From: Massilia sp. Root133
GTDB taxonomy: Bacteria; Pseudomonadota; Gammaproteobacteria; Burkholderiales; Burkholderiaceae_D
Direction of reading: 5' to 3'
Length of the DNA stretch: 64,000 bases
Assembly: GCF_001426525.1 (NCBI RefSeq)
Contig: NZ_LMEW01000009.1
Span: 62,001-126,000, forward strand
Of the stretch, positions 45,213 through 56,367 are shown in pieces (position 1 is the stretch's first letter; every line of letters begins with the position of its first letter). Under the pieces are notes generated by a model that saw only the letters and a program-made list of their open reading frames with translations, did no database searches and was not told the DNA's origin. A program made the translations under genes and the position numbers.

Positions 45213-45661
45213 TCGCGCTGCGCTTCGAATCCGAGCTGGCTGCCGCGCCGGACACGGTGTGGCGCCGGGTCACGTCCGTCGAGGGCATCGCCGACGAGAT
45301 GACGCCGCTGCTGCGCATGACGTTCCCGCGCGGGATGTGGACGCTGCCGGGGGATGTCGTGCCGGGACAGCGCCTGTGCCGCAGCTGGCTGTTGTTGTTG
45401 CGCGTGCTGCCCATCGACCGGAGCGACCTCGCGCTCGTCGAACTCGAGCCGGGCCGGCGTTTTTTGGAGCGCTCGCCGATGCTGTCGATGGCGTTCTGGC
45501 AGCACGAGCGCATCGTCGCGCCGTCGGCGCGGGGCACGCGGGTCGTCGACAACCTGACGTTCCGTTCGCGCCTGCTGCCGCGCGTGCTCGCGCGCGCGAG
45601 CGTGGCGCTGTTGTTCCGCCATCGCCATGCGCGGCTGCGCCGGCGCTTCGGCATCGGCTGA
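45209..45661 (+). CDS. SRPBCC-family protein
   Basis: A 150-residue small START/SRPBCC-type domain (VIALRFESELAAAPDTVWRR, VEGIADEMTPLLRMTFP), a fold that binds hydrophobic ligands or lipids. It begins with GTG at 45209 inside the stop region of the preceding gene (GTGA overlap), indicating translational coupling. The C-terminus is Arg-rich (FRHRHARLRRRFGIG). No function can be assigned. It is convergent with rapZ (16-base gap). Confidence 0.75.
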   Translation: MIALRFESELAAAPDTVWRRVTSVEGIADEMTPLLRMTFPRGMWTLPGDVVPGQRLCRSWLLLLRVLPIDRSDLALVELEPGRRFLERSPMLSMAFWQHERIVAPSARGTRVVDNLTFRSRLLPRVLARASVALLFRHRHARLRRRFGIG

Positions 45662-45677
45662 ATTCGCGTTGGCCGTA

Positions 45678-46541
45678 TCAGGGCTGCTCGCGGTGGCGCA
45701 CGACGACCCGTTCCGTGTCGCTGAAATACGCGCCGAGCCGTTCCGCCATGTACACGGAGCGGTGCTGGCCGCCCGTGCAACCGACGGCCACGGTGAGATA
45801 GCTGCGGTTGTCCTTCTTGAACGACGGCAGCCACTTGGCGATGAACGCGCGGATGTCGGACAGCAGCTCGGCCGCCTGCGGCTGGGCGTCGAGGAAGGCG
45901 ATCACGGGCGCGTCCCTGCCGTTCAGCGGGCGCAAGGTGAGGTCGTAATACGGATTCGGCACGGCGCGCACGTCGAACACGAAGTCGGCATCGAGCGGCA
46001 CACCGCGCTTGAATGCGAACGATTCGAAATACAGCGTCAGCGGCGCGTAGGTGACCTCGGCCAGTTCCTTGATCCACGCGCGCAGCTTGTTGGCCGACAG
46101 TTCGGACGTGTCGATCACGTGGCCCATCTTCTCGATCTGCCCCAGCCGGTCGCGTTCTTCCGAAATGCATTCGATCAGCGTGCGGCGCGACGCCGGGTTC
46201 TCGCCCGGGCGCAGTTCGTGCGACAGCGGGTGGCTGCGGCGCGTCTCGGAAAAACGGGCCACGAGCGAGTGCGTGCTGGCCGTCAGGAAGATCACCTTGA
46301 CCTGGTGGCCTTCCTCCCGCAGCGCAGCGACCGTCGTCGGCAGTTCGGCCAGGGACTCCGCGCTGCGCGCATCGACGGCGACGGCGATGCGCCTGGTTTC
46401 GTCGCCTTCGATACTGCCGACGAGCGCCGGCAGCAGGGCGGGGGGCAGGTTGTCGACGCAATAGTAGCCAGCGTCTTCGAGGACGTTCAGGGCGACGGAT
46501 TTACCGGAGCCCGAGATACCGGTGATGAGTAGGATGCGCAT
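45678..46541 (-). CDS. rapZ: RNase adapter protein RapZ
   Basis: RapZ is a P-loop protein that in E. coli binds GlmZ/GlmY small RNAs and glucosamine 6-phosphate. The 287-residue product starts [25 protein letters not shown] (Walker A GISGSGKS) and contains the conserved RRSHPLS and [16 protein letters not shown] segments; the C-terminal [15 protein letters not shown] motif reads [21 protein letters not shown]. The start at 46541 gives the family N-terminus. It is the last of ptsN-hprK-rapZ; gaps between them are 16 and 71 bases. Confidence 0.95.
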   Translation of the reverse strand: MRILLITGISGSGKSVALNVLEDAGYYCVDNLPPALLPALVGSIEGDETRRIAVAVDARSAESLAELPTTVAALREEGHQVKVIFLTASTHSLVARFSETRRSHPLSHELRPGENPASRRTLIECISEERDRLGQIEKMGHVIDTSELSANKLRAWIKELAEVTYAPLTLYFESFAFKRGVPLDADFVFDVRAVPNPYYDLTLRPLNGRDAPVIAFLDAQPQAAELLSDIRAFIAKWLPSFKKDNRSYLTVAVGCTGGQHRSVYMAERLGAYFSDTERVVVRHREQP

Positions 46542-46612
46542 GGCGCGATGATAGCATCGGCAAGTCTTTGCCGCATCGCACAAGGCTTATGGATGAGGTA
46601 TTTGCAACAGCG

Positions 46613-47548
46613 TCAGTCGCTGCTCATCGCCTGTCTTTGCCTTTCCATGAACTCCTGCAGCGTATCGATCCCGCGCAGCTGCAGGATCGTATTGCGCACC
46701 GCAGCTTCCAGCAGCACCGCGATGTTGCGGCCGGCCGCGACGGGAATGACCACTTTGCGGATCGGCAGGCCCAGCACGTCCTCGGTGGGGAAGTGGAAGG
46801 GCAGGCGTTCGACTTCCTCGTCCAGCGCGCCCCGTTTGACGAGGTGGACGATCAATTTGAGGCGCATCTTGCGGCGCACCGCCGTCTCGCCGAAGATCGC
46901 CTTGATGTCCAGCAGGCCCAGGCCGCGCACTTCGAGCAGGTTCTGCAGCAGGGGCGGGCAGCGGCCCTCGATCATGTTCGGGGCGATGCGCGAGAATTCG
47001 ACGGCATCGTCGGCGACGAGACCGTGCGAGCGCGAGATCAGTTCCAGGCCCAGCTCGCTCTTGCCGAGGCCCGAGTCGCCCGTGATCAGCACGCCGACGC
47101 CCAGCACGTCCATGAACACGCCGTGCATGATGACGCGCTGCGCCAGCTTCTTCGACAGGTACACGCGCAGGTAGTCGATGACCTGCGCAGCCGGCAGCGG
47201 CGTCGAGAACAGCGGGATATTCTGCTCGTCGCAGATGGCGAGGATGTCCGGCGGGGTGTCGAGACCCTGGGCGATGAACAGCGCCGGCGGACCGCCCGCG
47301 ATCAGTTCGCCGATCAGGTGGCTGCGCGACCCGGATTTCAGGCGCTGGTAGTAATTCAGTTCCTGGTGACCGAACACCTGCATGCGGCCCGGGTGGATCA
47401 GGTTCAGGTGGCCGACCTGGTCCGCGGCGGAGACGGCGTCGCCGGAAATCTGGCGTTCTCCGCCCGGAAATCCGGCGAACCAGCCCAGTTGCAGGCTGTC
47501 GCGGTTGTCGTCATACAGCCGTTGGATGGTCAGCGGGGATTGCAGCAT
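46613..47548 (-). CDS. hprK: HPr kinase/phosphorylase
   Basis: HprK phosphorylates HPr at serine and also removes the phosphate, linking the phosphotransferase system to nitrogen and carbon regulation. The 311-residue protein has the N-terminal domain and the Walker A loop [19 protein letters not shown] near residue 150, then the hprK signature [20 protein letters not shown] block. Length matches beta-proteobacterial members. It is 16 bases after ptsN. Confidence 0.96.
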   Translation of the reverse strand: MLQSPLTIQRLYDDNRDSLQLGWFAGFPGGERQISGDAVSAADQVGHLNLIHPGRMQVFGHQELNYYQRLKSGSRSHLIGELIAGGPPALFIAQGLDTPPDILAICDEQNIPLFSTPLPAAQVIDYLRVYLSKKLAQRVIMHGVFMDVLGVGVLITGDSGLGKSELGLELISRSHGLVADDAVEFSRIAPNMIEGRCPPLLQNLLEVRGLGLLDIKAIFGETAVRRKMRLKLIVHLVKRGALDEEVERLPFHFPTEDVLGLPIRKVVIPVAAGRNIAVLLEAAVRNTILQLRGIDTLQEFMERQRQAMSSD

Positions 47549-47564
47549 GGTCGCTTTCGCAAGG

Positions 47565-48047
47565 TCAGCCGAGGGCTTGCAGGCTCGGTTGCCAGTTGAT
47601 GATGCGTTCGTAGACGGACTTCGGATCCGTGTCCGTGCTCAAGGCCGTGCGAATTGCCTCATCCGAAAACAGTTCCGCGATCTCCGACAGGATTTCCAGG
47701 TGCTGTTGCGTGACGTGGTCGGGGATCAGTAGGAAAAAGAGCAGCTTCACGGGCTGGCCGTCCGGCGATTCGAACGGGATCGGCTCGGCCAGGCGCACGA
47801 ACGCGGCCAGCGGCGATTTGAGGCTTTTGCTGCCCTTGATGCGGCCATGCGGCACGGCGACGCCATGACCGAGTCCGGTGGACCCGAGACGCTCGCGCGC
47901 AAACAGGTTTTCCGACACGGTGGAGCGGGCGATGCCGCAGTTGTTCTCGAAGATCAGGCCGGCCTGCTCGAAGGCGCGCTTCTTGCTCGACACTTCGATG
48001 TCCAGCTGCACGTTCTCGAGCGAGAGGATTTTGCTTAGATTAGTCAT
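47565..48047 (-). CDS. ptsN: PTS IIA-like nitrogen-regulatory protein PtsN
   Basis: A 160-residue EIIA-Ntr protein. The active-site phospho-His is in [15 protein letters not shown] near residue 73. It takes phosphate from the Ntr phosphotransferase chain and regulates potassium and nitrogen-related functions. It opens the minus-strand trio ptsN-hprK-rapZ. In many relatives these genes directly follow rpoN-hpf; here they are inverted and about 3.5 kb away from hpf. Confidence 0.95.
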   Translation of the reverse strand: MTNLSKILSLENVQLDIEVSSKKRAFEQAGLIFENNCGIARSTVSENLFARERLGSTGLGHGVAVPHGRIKGSKSLKSPLAAFVRLAEPIPFESPDGQPVKLLFFLLIPDHVTQQHLEILSEIAELFSDEAIRTALSTDTDPKSVYERIINWQPSLQALG

Positions 48048-48381
48048 AACACGCTTCTATTGCGGTGCACCTGGGTGCTTGCGAGCGGGAATTATAGGCC
48101 TGTTTTATGGCCGTGTAATTCGATTTTGCACGCCGTCCGATGCCTGTGTGATCCCTGCCGCAAACCTTTGCACAAGGATCCCGTACCCGGCTATCCGGCG
48201 AGCGCAATTTCCGCCACGAAATCCCGGGTTTCACGCATGAAACGTCTTCCCGGGGCCTCTTTTACCGATTTTTCTAGCGCTTGGTTGCCGTTTTACACAT
48301 CCGGAAACATCGTGAAGGATGTCGCCGGAAACGTACACTGTAGATGGGGACGAACGATCAAAAATCACCCATCCGCATTGT
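48048..48381. other. Spacer between queF and ptsN
   Basis: A 334-base stretch with no convincing gene. Short open frames exist on both strands but lack family resemblance. It is less GC-rich than the coding sequence around it (TTTTACCGATTTTTCTAGCG and similar). It must hold the ptsN promoter; no clear -35/-10 pair or palindrome was identified. Confidence 0.5.
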
Positions 48382-49212
48382 TCATTGGCGCGCGGCACGC
48401 AAATTCGGCGGTTTGGCGGTGCTGAAATTGGCGCGCCACGGATTGATGTCCAGGCCGCCACGCCGGGTATAGCGGGCGTAGACCGCCAGCTTGTTCGGCT
48501 TGCACTGGCGCAGGATGTCCGTGAAGATGCGCTCGACACATTGCTCGTGGAATTCGTTGTGCTCGCGGAAGCCGATCAGGTAGCGCAGCAGGCTTTCCTG
48601 GTCGATCTGCGGACCGACGTAGCGGATCTGCACGCTGCCCCAGTCCGGCTGGCCCGTGACGAGGCAGTTCGATTTGAGCAGGTGCGACACGAGGGTTTCC
48701 TCGACCGCGGCTTCCTCGTGGTTGGCCTTGAGGAGTTCCGGCGACGGACTGTAATTGTCGATCTCGACGTCGAGGCGGTCGAGCAGGAGGCCGTCCAGCT
48801 CGCCCATTTTCAGCTTGTCGAAGTCTTCGGGCAAGGTCAGCGCCGCATGCACGGGCGCGCCGACTGCGGTCGACAAGTCTTCGCGCAGCAGGGCCAGCAG
48901 GGCGTCCGTGTTGGCCAGACGGGTCTGGTTGAACGAATTCAGGTAGAGCTTGAAGGATTTCGATTCGACGATGTTGGGCGAATCGGCCGGTACCGTGAAG
49001 GTCGCGATGGCGACCTGCGGCTTGCCGCGCATGTTCAGCCACGACAGTTCGTAGGCGTTCCAGATGTCGACGCCGAAGAAGGGCAGCGTGCCCGCCAGGC
49101 CGAGTTCGTCGCGCTTTTGCTGGCGCGGGATGGGAAACAGCAGCTCCGGCGCATATTCGGTCTGGTAGGCCGAGTTTTTGCCAAGAGGCGATTGATCAGG
49201 GGTATTGGTCAT
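48382..49212 (-). CDS. queF: NADPH-dependent 7-cyano-7-deazaguanine reductase
   Basis: QueF reduces preQ0 to preQ1 for the queuosine modification of tRNA. The 276-residue protein is the long (bimodular) form with C-terminal active-site Cys and Asp in [13 protein letters not shown] (Cys followed by Asp seven residues later). The N-terminal module carries [19 protein letters not shown], and the NADPH-binding segment [16 protein letters not shown] lies near residue 95. The start at 49212 is the family N-terminus; longer in-frame sequence is ignored. It is transcribed in the same direction as ilvA, 148 bases downstream of it. Confidence 0.95.
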   Translation of the reverse strand: MTNTPDQSPLGKNSAYQTEYAPELLFPIPRQQKRDELGLAGTLPFFGVDIWNAYELSWLNMRGKPQVAIATFTVPADSPNIVESKSFKLYLNSFNQTRLANTDALLALLREDLSTAVGAPVHAALTLPEDFDKLKMGELDGLLLDRLDVEIDNYSPSPELLKANHEEAAVEETLVSHLLKSNCLVTGQPDWGSVQIRYVGPQIDQESLLRYLIGFREHNEFHEQCVERIFTDILRQCKPNKLAVYARYTRRGGLDINPWRANFSTAKPPNLRAARQ

Positions 49213-49359
49213 GGTGTGTACTCGAAGCCGGCCACAAGCGTGACGATGCCGGTCCGGCGGCGGCAAAGCGGCGTATCGTACACCTTTCCGGCAATCGTTG
49301 CGCGCCCGGTTAACACATCCAGTGATTGATGCCGGGGGCATCAATCACCGCGCCATGCA

Positions 49360-50892
49360 TTACAGGAACAGCTTGTAGACCGGATTCGCGCTCTCGTCCC
49401 AATAGCGATAACCGAGCGTGGCGAGGAACTGGCGGAACTCGTCCATTTCGCCGGACGGCACCTGCAGGCCGACGAGGATGCGGCCCACGTCGCCGCCCTG
49501 GTTCCGGTAGTGGAACAGGGAGATGTTCCAGTTCGGCGCCATGCTGTCCAGGAAGCGCATCAGCGCGCCCGGGCGCTCCGGGAATTCGAAGCGGTACAGC
49601 AGTTCGTCGTGCGCGAGCCCGCTCTTGCCGCCGACGAGGTGGCGCACGTGCTGCTTGGCCAGTTCGTCGTGCGTGAGGTCGAGGGTGCGGAAACCGTGCT
49701 CCTCGAACGTGCGCGCGACGGTGCCGGACTCGCTGCGGCTGCCGATCTGCACGCCGACGAAGACGTGCGCCTCGCGCTCGTCGCTGATGCGGTAGTTGAA
49801 TTCGGTGACGTTGCGCGGCCCGATCAGCGCGCAGAAGCGTTTGAAACTGCCGCGCTGCTCGGGGATCGTCACGGCGAACACGGCTTCGCGCGCCTCGCCC
49901 AGTTCGGCGCGCTCGGCGACGAAGCGCAGGCGGTCGAAGTTCATGTTGGCGCCGCACGCGACGGCGACGAGCGTCTCGCCGCGCACCGGATTCTTCGACA
50001 TCTGCGAACGTTCCACGTAGGCCTTCGCGCCCGCGATGGCCAGCGCGCCGGACGGTTCGACGATGCTGCGCGTATCGGTGAACACGTCCTTGATGGCGGC
50101 GCACAGCGCGTCGTTGTCGACGATGATGATTTCATCGACCAGTTCCTGGCACAGGCGGAAGGTCTCGGCACCGACCAGGCGCACGGCGGTGCCGTCCGCG
50201 AACAGGCCGACGTCCGGCAAGGTCACGCGTTCGCCGGCCTTCAGGCTGCGCGCCATCGCGTCCGAATCGTTCGTCTGCACGCCGATGATCTTGATGTCGG
50301 GGCGGATCTGTTTTACGTAGGCGGCCACGCCGCTGATCAGGCCGCCGCCGCCGATCGCGAGGAAGATCGCGTGGATCGGCGCCGAATGCTGGCGCAGGAT
50401 CTCGACGCCGATCGTGCCCTGGCCGGCGATGACGTCCGGATCGTCGAACGGGTGCACGAACGCCAGCTTCTGTTCCTTTTCTAGCATCTGCGCATGGTTG
50501 AACGCATCCGTGTACGACTCGCCGTGCAGCACGACTTCCACGTTGCTGCCGCCGAACGCGCGCACCGCATCCACTTTCACGCTGGGCGTGGTGGTCGGCA
50601 TCACGATCACGGCACGGCAGTTCAGCCGCGCCGCCGACATGGCGACGCCCTGGGCGTGGTTGCCGGCCGACGCGCAAATCACGCCGCGTTTCAGTTGCGA
50701 TTCCGACAGGTTGGCCATCTTGTTGTAGGCGCCGCGCAGCTTGAAGCTGAACACGCTCTGCATGTCCTCGCGCTTCAGGTAAATCTTGTTGTCGGTGCGC
50801 TTCGACAGGCTGGGGGCGTACTCCAGCGGGGTTTCGACGGCTACGTCGTAGACGCGCGCGGTGAGGATTTTCTTGAGGTAGTCGGTAGTCAT
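49360..50892 (-). CDS. ilvA: Threonine ammonia-lyase, biosynthetic
   Basis: IlvA deaminates threonine to 2-oxobutanoate, the first step to isoleucine. The 510-residue protein has the PLP-binding Lys in EDMQSVFSFKLRGAYNKM near residue 50, the glycine loop AIGGGGLISGVA and two C-terminal ACT-like regulatory domains (about 320-510), so allosteric inhibition by isoleucine is expected. Length and domain layout are those of the biosynthetic form. Confidence 0.96.
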   Translation of the reverse strand: MTTDYLKKILTARVYDVAVETPLEYAPSLSKRTDNKIYLKREDMQSVFSFKLRGAYNKMANLSESQLKRGVICASAGNHAQGVAMSAARLNCRAVIVMPTTTPSVKVDAVRAFGGSNVEVVLHGESYTDAFNHAQMLEKEQKLAFVHPFDDPDVIAGQGTIGVEILRQHSAPIHAIFLAIGGGGLISGVAAYVKQIRPDIKIIGVQTNDSDAMARSLKAGERVTLPDVGLFADGTAVRLVGAETFRLCQELVDEIIIVDNDALCAAIKDVFTDTRSIVEPSGALAIAGAKAYVERSQMSKNPVRGETLVAVACGANMNFDRLRFVAERAELGEAREAVFAVTIPEQRGSFKRFCALIGPRNVTEFNYRISDEREAHVFVGVQIGSRSESGTVARTFEEHGFRTLDLTHDELAKQHVRHLVGGKSGLAHDELLYRFEFPERPGALMRFLDSMAPNWNISLFHYRNQGGDVGRILVGLQVPSGEMDEFRQFLATLGYRYWDESANPVYKLFL

Positions 50893-51004
50893 GATCGGTG
50901 CGGGGCTGTTCGGGTTCCGGGGCGACGCTGACTGTCCTGCTTGGTGGGTAACCGAGGCGAGCAGTGCGGCACGTAAGCTTGGTAGAGCCTGGCGTACCGT
51001 GTCG

Positions 51005-51031
51005 TTGCGAGGTGTTTCTCCTCATTATAAT
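51005..51031 (+). promoter_or_regulatory. Promoter of the YqaA-family gene
   Basis: TTGCGA at 51005-51010 and a perfect TATAAT at 51026-51031, 15 bases apart. Transcription would start near 51038, which supports the ATG at 51072 over the ATG at 51030. Confidence 0.45.
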
Positions 51032-51071
51032 GTACTCAACTTATCCGTCCGCCGTCCATCCTTTCCTGCCG

Positions 51072-51575
51072 ATGATCGAATCCGCCGTCCTATGGCTGCT
51101 GAAATTCCTCGCCGTGCCCACCGTCGGGCTGACGTCGGTATTCCTCATCGCCTTCGTTTCCGCAACCCTGCTGCCGCTCGGCTCCGAGCCCGCCGTGTTC
51201 GCCGTCGTGAAAGCGAATCCCGCGATGTTCTGGCCCACCGTCCTCGTCGCCACCCTGGGCAACACGCTGGGCGGCATCGTCGACTACTGGATCGGCTACC
51301 GCGCCAAGGTCGCCTTCGCGAAGGAACGCTCGTCGCGCTGGTTCCACTGGCTCAAACGCTACGGCGCGAAGACGATGCTGCTGTCCTGGGTGCCGGGCAT
51401 CGGCGACCCGCTGTGCACGCTGGCGGGCTGGCTGCACCTGCCGTTCTGGCCCAGCGTCATCTATATGGCCATCGGCAAGTTCGGGCGCTATGTGTTCATG
51501 ACGGTCACGCTGCTGTACGTGCCGGACGGGTGGTGGAAGTGGCTGGGGGCGATGAGCAGCAAGCTGTTCGGATGA
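51072..51575 (+). CDS. YqaA/DedA-like membrane protein
   Basis: A 167-residue inner-membrane protein of the YqaA branch of the VTT/DedA superfamily. Four to five hydrophobic segments, the LLPLGSEPAVFAVVKANP block and TLGNTLGGIVDYWIG are typical; GIGDPLCTLAGWL follows. DedA-type proteins are linked to membrane lipid handling and proton-driven transport, but YqaA itself has no known activity. ATG 51072 is chosen from family N-termini and the promoter position; the upstream ATG at 51030 lies inside the -10 region. Confidence 0.85.
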   Translation: MIESAVLWLLKFLAVPTVGLTSVFLIAFVSATLLPLGSEPAVFAVVKANPAMFWPTVLVATLGNTLGGIVDYWIGYRAKVAFAKERSSRWFHWLKRYGAKTMLLSWVPGIGDPLCTLAGWLHLPFWPSVIYMAIGKFGRYVFMTVTLLYVPDGWWKWLGAMSSKLFG

Positions 51576-51793
51576 ACGGGTCCATCCGGCGTGGATAAGA
51601 TGCCTGTTGTTTCATCACGCCGAGTTTTTGCTGGAAAATCTTGCATTCAACCAAAACAAATTTGCGCGAAAGCGTCGTTTTCCGCCCGTTTCTGCTTTTT
51701 CGCCATTGCAAAAATTATTCCTTCCCCAGCGTGGTGCATCGCAATAAGCTAGAATAGAGAGTCCTACGCGTCAGTACGACAGTCGATCTCCCC

Positions 51794-54700
51794 ATGAACG
51801 CTCCTGCCAATATCCACGCCCTGCTCGAAGAAAACGCACCCATCCGGCTGCGCGAAATCCCCTATAACTACACGTCGTTCTCCGATCGCGAGATCGTGAT
51901 CCGTCTGCTGGGCGAGTCATCGTGGCAGTTGCTGGATGAATTGCGCGGTGCCCGCCAGACCGGGCGCTCGGCCCGCATGCTGTACGAAGTCCTGGGCGAC
52001 ATCTGGGTCGTGCGCCGCAATCCATACCTGCAGGACGACCTGCTGGACAACCCGAAGCGCCGCGCCAAGCTGATCGAGGCACTGCATCACCGCCTGGCGG
52101 AAGTCGACAAGCGCCGCCTGACCGTCGATGCCGGCGAAGCCGATCCGGCCACCGCCGCGCGCCGCAGCGCCGCCGTCGAGCAGCTGCTCGTCGCCGCGCG
52201 CAAGGCCGTTGACGACTTCGGCCGCGAATTCGCGGACACCTACGACCTGCGCAAGCGCGCCAAGGCCGTGCTGGGCCGCTACACCGACAAGCGCAACATC
52301 CGTTTCGACGGCATGCACCGCACGTCGCACGTGACGGACGCCACCGACTGGCGCGTCGAATACCCGTTCCTCGTCCTGTTGCCGGACTCGGAAGACGAGA
52401 TGGCCGGCCTCGTGAAAGGCTGTATCGAACTCGGGCTGACCATCATCCCGCGCGGCGGCGGTACCGGCTACACGGGCGGCGCGATTCCGCTGTCGCCGAT
52501 GTCGGCCGTGATCAATACGGAAAAGCTGCTGCAGATGGGCGAGGTCGAGATGACGCGCCTGCCGGGCGTCGACCGCGACTACGCGACCATCTTCACGGGC
52601 GCCGGCGTCGTCACGCAGCGCGTGTCGCAGGCGGCCGAGAAGGCCGGCTTCGTGTTCGCCGTCGACCCGACGTCCGCGCACGCCTCGTGCATCGGCGGGA
52701 ACATCGCGATGAACGCGGGCGGCAAGAAGGCCGTCCTGTGGGGCACGGCGCTCGATAACCTGGCGTCGTGGCGCATGGTCGACCCCAACGGCGACTGGCT
52801 CGACGTCACGCGCGTCGACCACAACCTGGGCAAGATCCACGACGCCCCGGTCGCGACGTTCAAGCTCGAATGGACACACCCGTCGGAAAAGGGCGCGCCG
52901 AAAGGTGCGCCGTTCCGCACCGAGACGCTGGCCATCGAAGGCCGCCGCTTCCGCAAGGAAGGCCTCGGCAAGGACGTCACCGACAAATTCCTCGCCGGTC
53001 TGCCGGGCATCCAGAAAGAGGGCACCGATGGTTTGATCACGTCGTCACGCTGGATCCTGCACAAGATGCCGAAGTTCACGCGCACCGTCGCGCTGGAATT
53101 CTTCGGCCAGGCGCGCGATGCGATCCCGTCGATCGTCGAGATCAAGGATTACCTCGACAGCCTGCCGAAGAGCGGCAAGCCGGAATTCGCCAGCCTGCGC
53201 CTCGCGGGCCTGGAACACCTGGACGAGCGCTACCTGCGCGCCGTCGGCTATGCGACGAAATCGAAGCGCGGCACGCTGCCGAAGATGGCGCTGTTCGGCG
53301 ACATCGTCGGCGACGACGAGAACGCCGTCGCGCTGGCCACGTCGGAAGTCGTGCGTCTTGCGAACACGCGCGTGGGCGAGGGCTTCGTCGCCGTCAGCCC
53401 GGAAGCACGTAAAAAATTCTGGCTCGACCGCTCGCGCACCGCGGCCATCGCGCGCCACACGAACGCCTTCAAGATCAACGAAGACGTCGTCATTCCGCTG
53501 AACCGGATGGGCGAGTACACCGACGGCATCGAGCGCATCAACGTCGAGCTGTCGATCAAGAACAAGCTGCAGCTCGTCGAGGAACTGCACGCCTATTTCG
53601 CGGCCGGGAACCTGGAAGTGACGAAGGCGGACGACGCGACGGGCGAAGGCGTGTCGAAGGAAGAGATCCTCGGCGACCGTCCGCAGCAGGCCGACGAGCT
53701 GCTGGGCCGCGTCGCGGCGCGCTGGACCTGGATCACGGCGAACCTCGACCAGCCGCTGGGCGACGTGCTCGACAAGCTCGCCGACGTCGGCCTCGATGGT
53801 CTCGCCGGCACGTTCCAGGCGCGCCTCGCGCAGCAGCCGGGCGCGAAGCTGTTCGACGTCGTGCAGGACCATACCGTGCGCGTCTCGTGGAAGCAGGAGA
53901 TCCGCGCGCCGCTGCGCCACATCTTCAATGGCGCGGCCTACGAGCCGATCCTGGCTGAGGCCACCGCGATCCACAAGCGCGTGCTGCGTTCGCGCGTGTT
54001 CGTCGCGCTGCACATGCACGCCGGCGACGGCAACGTGCACACGAACCTGCCCGTGAACTCGGACGATTACGCGATGCTGCAGGACGCGCACAAGGCCGTC
54101 GAGCGCATCATGAAGCTGGCGCGTTCGCTGGATGGCGTCATCTCGGGCGAACACGGCATCGGCATCACGAAGCTGGAATTCCTCACCGAAGACGAGATCC
54201 GCGACTTCCGCGACTACAAGCAGCGCGTGGACCCGGAAGGCCGCTTCAACAAGGGCAAGCTGCTGAACAGCGAGACCACGTACGCCGACCTGCGCAACGC
54301 GTACACGCCGTCGTTCGGCCTGATGGGCCACGAGTCGCTGATCATGCAGCAGAGCGACATCGGCGAGATCGCCAACAGCGTCAAGGACTGCCTGCGCTGC
54401 GGCAAGTGCAAGCCCGTGTGCACGACGCACGTGCCGCAATCGAATCTGCTGTACTCGCCGCGCGACAAGATCCTCGCGACGTCCGCGCTGATCGAAGCGT
54501 TCCTGTACGAAGAGCAGACGCGCCGCGGCGTGTCGATCCGCCACTGGGAAGAATTCGAGGACGTGTCCGACCACTGCACCGTGTGCCACAAGTGCGTGAC
54601 GCCGTGCCCGGTCAACATCGACTTCGGCGACGTCTCGATGAACATGCGTAACCTGCTGCGCAAGATGGACAAGCGCAGCTTCAAGCCGGCCCACCGCGCG

Positions 54701-55801
54701 GGCATGTTCTTCCTGAACGCGACCGATCCGACGACGATCAACGCGATGCGCAAGGGGATGATCGACTGGGGCTACAAGGCCCAGCGTCTCGGCGCGACCG
54801 TGCTGAAGGCCGTTGCGAAAGAGCAGACGAAGGCACCGCCTCCGACGACCGGCAAGGCGCCGATCCGCGAGCAGGTGATCCACTTCGTGAACAAGAAGAT
54901 GCCGGGCAACCTGCCGAAGAAGACGGCGCGCGCGCTGCTGGACATCGAGGACGACAAGGTCATCCCGATCATCCGCAATCCGAAGGTCACCAACGCCGAT
55001 ACGGAAGCCGTGTTCTACTTCCCGGGCTGCGGTTCCGAGCGCCTGTTCTCGCAGGTGGGCCTGGCCACGCAGGCGATGCTGTGGGAAGTGGGCGTGCAGA
55101 CCGTGCTGCCGCCGGGCTATCTGTGCTGCGGCTATCCGCAACGCGGCGCCGGCCAGTACGACAAGGCCGACAAGATGATGACGGATAACCGCGTGCTGTT
55201 CCACCGCATGGCCAACACGCTGAACTACCTCGACATCAAGACGGTCCTCGTCTCGTGCGGCACCTGCTACGACCAGCTCGCGACCTACGAGTTCGAGAAG
55301 ATCTTCCCGGGCTGCCGCATCATGGACATCCATGAATACCTGCTGGAGAAGGGCGTCAAGCTGGAAGGCGTGACGGGGATGCGCTACATGTACCACGAAC
55401 CGTGCCACAACCCGATGAAGCTGGGCGATTCGATGAAGACCGTGAACGCGCTCGTGCAGACCGTCGACAACGTCAAGATCGAGAAGAACGACCGCTGCTG
55501 CGGCGAGTCGGGCACGTTCGCCGTGAGCCGTCCGGACATCTCGACCCAGGTCCGCTTCCGCAAGGAGCAGGAAATGGTGAAGGGTGCCGACAAGCTGCGC
55601 GCCGACGGTTTCGGCGGCGACGTCAAGATCCTGACGAGCTGCCCGTCCTGCCTGCAGGGCCTGTCGCGCTACAACGACGATTCGGGCACCACGGCCGACT
55701 ACATCGTCGTCGAGATGGCGCGTCACCTGCTGGGCGAGAACTGGATGCCGAACTACGTGGCCAACGCCAACAACGGCGGCATCGAGCGGGTGCTTGTATG
55801 A
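51794..55801 (+). CDS. Large FAD/Fe-S oxidoreductase (DUF3683, D-lactate/glycolate oxidase type)
   Basis: A single 1335-residue polypeptide combining modules that are often separate. A DUF3683 domain (about 1-180) is followed by a FAD-binding PCMH domain ([20 protein letters not shown] near 215), a FAD-oxidase C-terminal domain (to about 820), two 4Fe-4S sites ([11 protein letters not shown] near 867, [12 protein letters not shown] near 928) and two CCG domains ([10 protein letters not shown] near 1110; [10 protein letters not shown] near 1234). It should oxidise a 2-hydroxy acid such as D-lactate or glycolate and feed electrons to the quinone pool; the substrate is inferred. The end overlaps the HIT gene by four bases. 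Confidence 0.9.
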   Translation: MNAPANIHALLEENAPIRLREIPYNYTSFSDREIVIRLLGESSWQLLDELRGARQTGRSARMLYEVLGDIWVVRRNPYLQDDLLDNPKRRAKLIEALHHRLAEVDKRRLTVDAGEADPATAARRSAAVEQLLVAARKAVDDFGREFADTYDLRKRAKAVLGRYTDKRNIRFDGMHRTSHVTDATDWRVEYPFLVLLPDSEDEMAGLVKGCIELGLTIIPRGGGTGYTGGAIPLSPMSAVINTEKLLQMGEVEMTRLPGVDRDYATIFTGAGVVTQRVSQAAEKAGFVFAVDPTSAHASCIGGNIAMNAGGKKAVLWGTALDNLASWRMVDPNGDWLDVTRVDHNLGKIHDAPVATFKLEWTHPSEKGAPKGAPFRTETLAIEGRRFRKEGLGKDVTDKFLAGLPGIQKEGTDGLITSSRWILHKMPKFTRTVALEFFGQARDAIPSIVEIKDYLDSLPKSGKPEFASLRLAGLEHLDERYLRAVGYATKSKRGTLPKMALFGDIVGDDENAVALATSEVVRLANTRVGEGFVAVSPEARKKFWLDRSRTAAIARHTNAFKINEDVVIPLNRMGEYTDGIERINVELSIKNKLQLVEELHAYFAAGNLEVTKADDATGEGVSKEEILGDRPQQADELLGRVAARWTWITANLDQPLGDVLDKLADVGLDGLAGTFQARLAQQPGAKLFDVVQDHTVRVSWKQEIRAPLRHIFNGAAYEPILAEATAIHKRVLRSRVFVALHMHAGDGNVHTNLPVNSDDYAMLQDAHKAVERIMKLARSLDGVISGEHGIGITKLEFLTEDEIRDFRDYKQRVDPEGRFNKGKLLNSETTYADLRNAYTPSFGLMGHESLIMQQSDIGEIANSVKDCLRCGKCKPVCTTHVPQSNLLYSPRDKILATSALIEAFLYEEQTRRGVSIRHWEEFEDVSDHCTVCHKCVTPCPVNIDFGDVSMNMRNLLRKMDKRSFKPAHRAGMFFLNATDPTTINAMRKGMIDWGYKAQRLGATVLKAVAKEQTKAPPPTTGKAPIREQVIHFVNKKMPGNLPKKTARALLDIEDDKVIPIIRNPKVTNADTEAVFYFPGCGSERLFSQVGLATQAMLWEVGVQTVLPPGYLCCGYPQRGAGQYDKADKMMTDNRVLFHRMANTLNYLDIKTVLVSCGTCYDQLATYEFEKIFPGCRIMDIHEYLLEKGVKLEGVTGMRYMYHEPCHNPMKLGDSMKTVNALVQTVDNVKIEKNDRCCGESGTFAVSRPDISTQVRFRKEQEMVKGADKLRADGFGGDVKILTSCPSCLQGLSRYNDDSGTTADYIVVEMARHLLGENWMPNYVANANNGGIERVLV

Positions 55802-56241
55802 CGCGCGTGGTGGGCTGCGAGCTGTGCGAGTTGTCCTCAGTTGCCACACCTTCGACGGTCGTCGACAACGACAAGTTCATAGTCATCCTCGTCGACGATG
55901 CCAACTACCCCGGCTTCGCGCGCGTGATCTGGAAAGACCATGTGCGCGAAGTGAGCGACCTCGCGGATGCGGATCGCCTGCTGCTGAACGACGCGGTGTG
56001 GAAGCTCGAACTCGCCGTGCGCGAGGTGATGCAGCCGCTGAAAGTCAACGTGGCGAGCCTCGGCAACGTGGTGCCGCACCTGCACTGGCACGTGATCCCG
56101 CGCTACGCCGACGACGCGCACTTCCCCGCGCCCGTGTGGGCGCAGGCGCAGCGCACGACGGACGAGGCGGTGCTGGTCGCGCGCCGGGCACTGGTGCCGC
56201 AACTGGCGGAAGCGATCAAGCGCCGCTTCATTAAGCGGTAA
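55798..56241 (+). CDS. HIT-family hydrolase
   Basis: A 147-residue histidine-triad protein. The HIT motif reads HLHWHVIPR near residue 99, with a conserved Asn/His environment upstream ([15 protein letters not shown]). HIT proteins hydrolyse nucleotide-type phosphoramidates or act in decapping; the substrate is unknown. It has an N-terminal CELCELSS pair of cysteines seen in some bacterial HIT proteins. Its ATG overlaps the stop of the large oxidoreductase (ATGA), indicating co-translation. Confidence 0.9.
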   Translation: MTRVVGCELCELSSVATPSTVVDNDKFIVILVDDANYPGFARVIWKDHVREVSDLADADRLLLNDAVWKLELAVREVMQPLKVNVASLGNVVPHLHWHVIPRYADDAHFPAPVWAQAQRTTDEAVLVARRALVPQLAEAIKRRFIKR

Positions 56242-56255
56242 AATTCGCCTATCCA

Positions 56256-56344
56256 CGTCGTCCCCGCGAAGGCGGGGACCCAATTTCGCAAGCGCCGACG
56301 TGATGCGCGCAGAACGTGGGCTCCCGCCTTCGCGGGAGCGACGG
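56256..56344. repeat. REP-like paired-hairpin element, copy 3
   Basis: GTCCCCGC-GAAG-GCGGGGAC (56260-56279) and CTCCCGC-CTTC-GCGGGAG (56321-56338), bounded by CGTC and GACG. The loops GAAG and CTTC are complementary, as in copy 2. It lies between the HIT gene and the DUF971 gene, which are co-directional. Confidence 0.85.
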
Positions 56345-56367
56345 TAATTAACGCTCCCGATCCTATT

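Noticed and set aside
48040..48425. Small frames in the ptsN-queF spacer
   Set aside because: No ribosome site, no conserved motif and atypical composition; treated as non-coding.
53045..55849. A 934-residue minus-strand frame across the large oxidoreductase
   Set aside because: It mirrors a well-supported coding gene, is rich in Arg/Val/His as expected of a GC-rich shadow, and has no recognisable domains.
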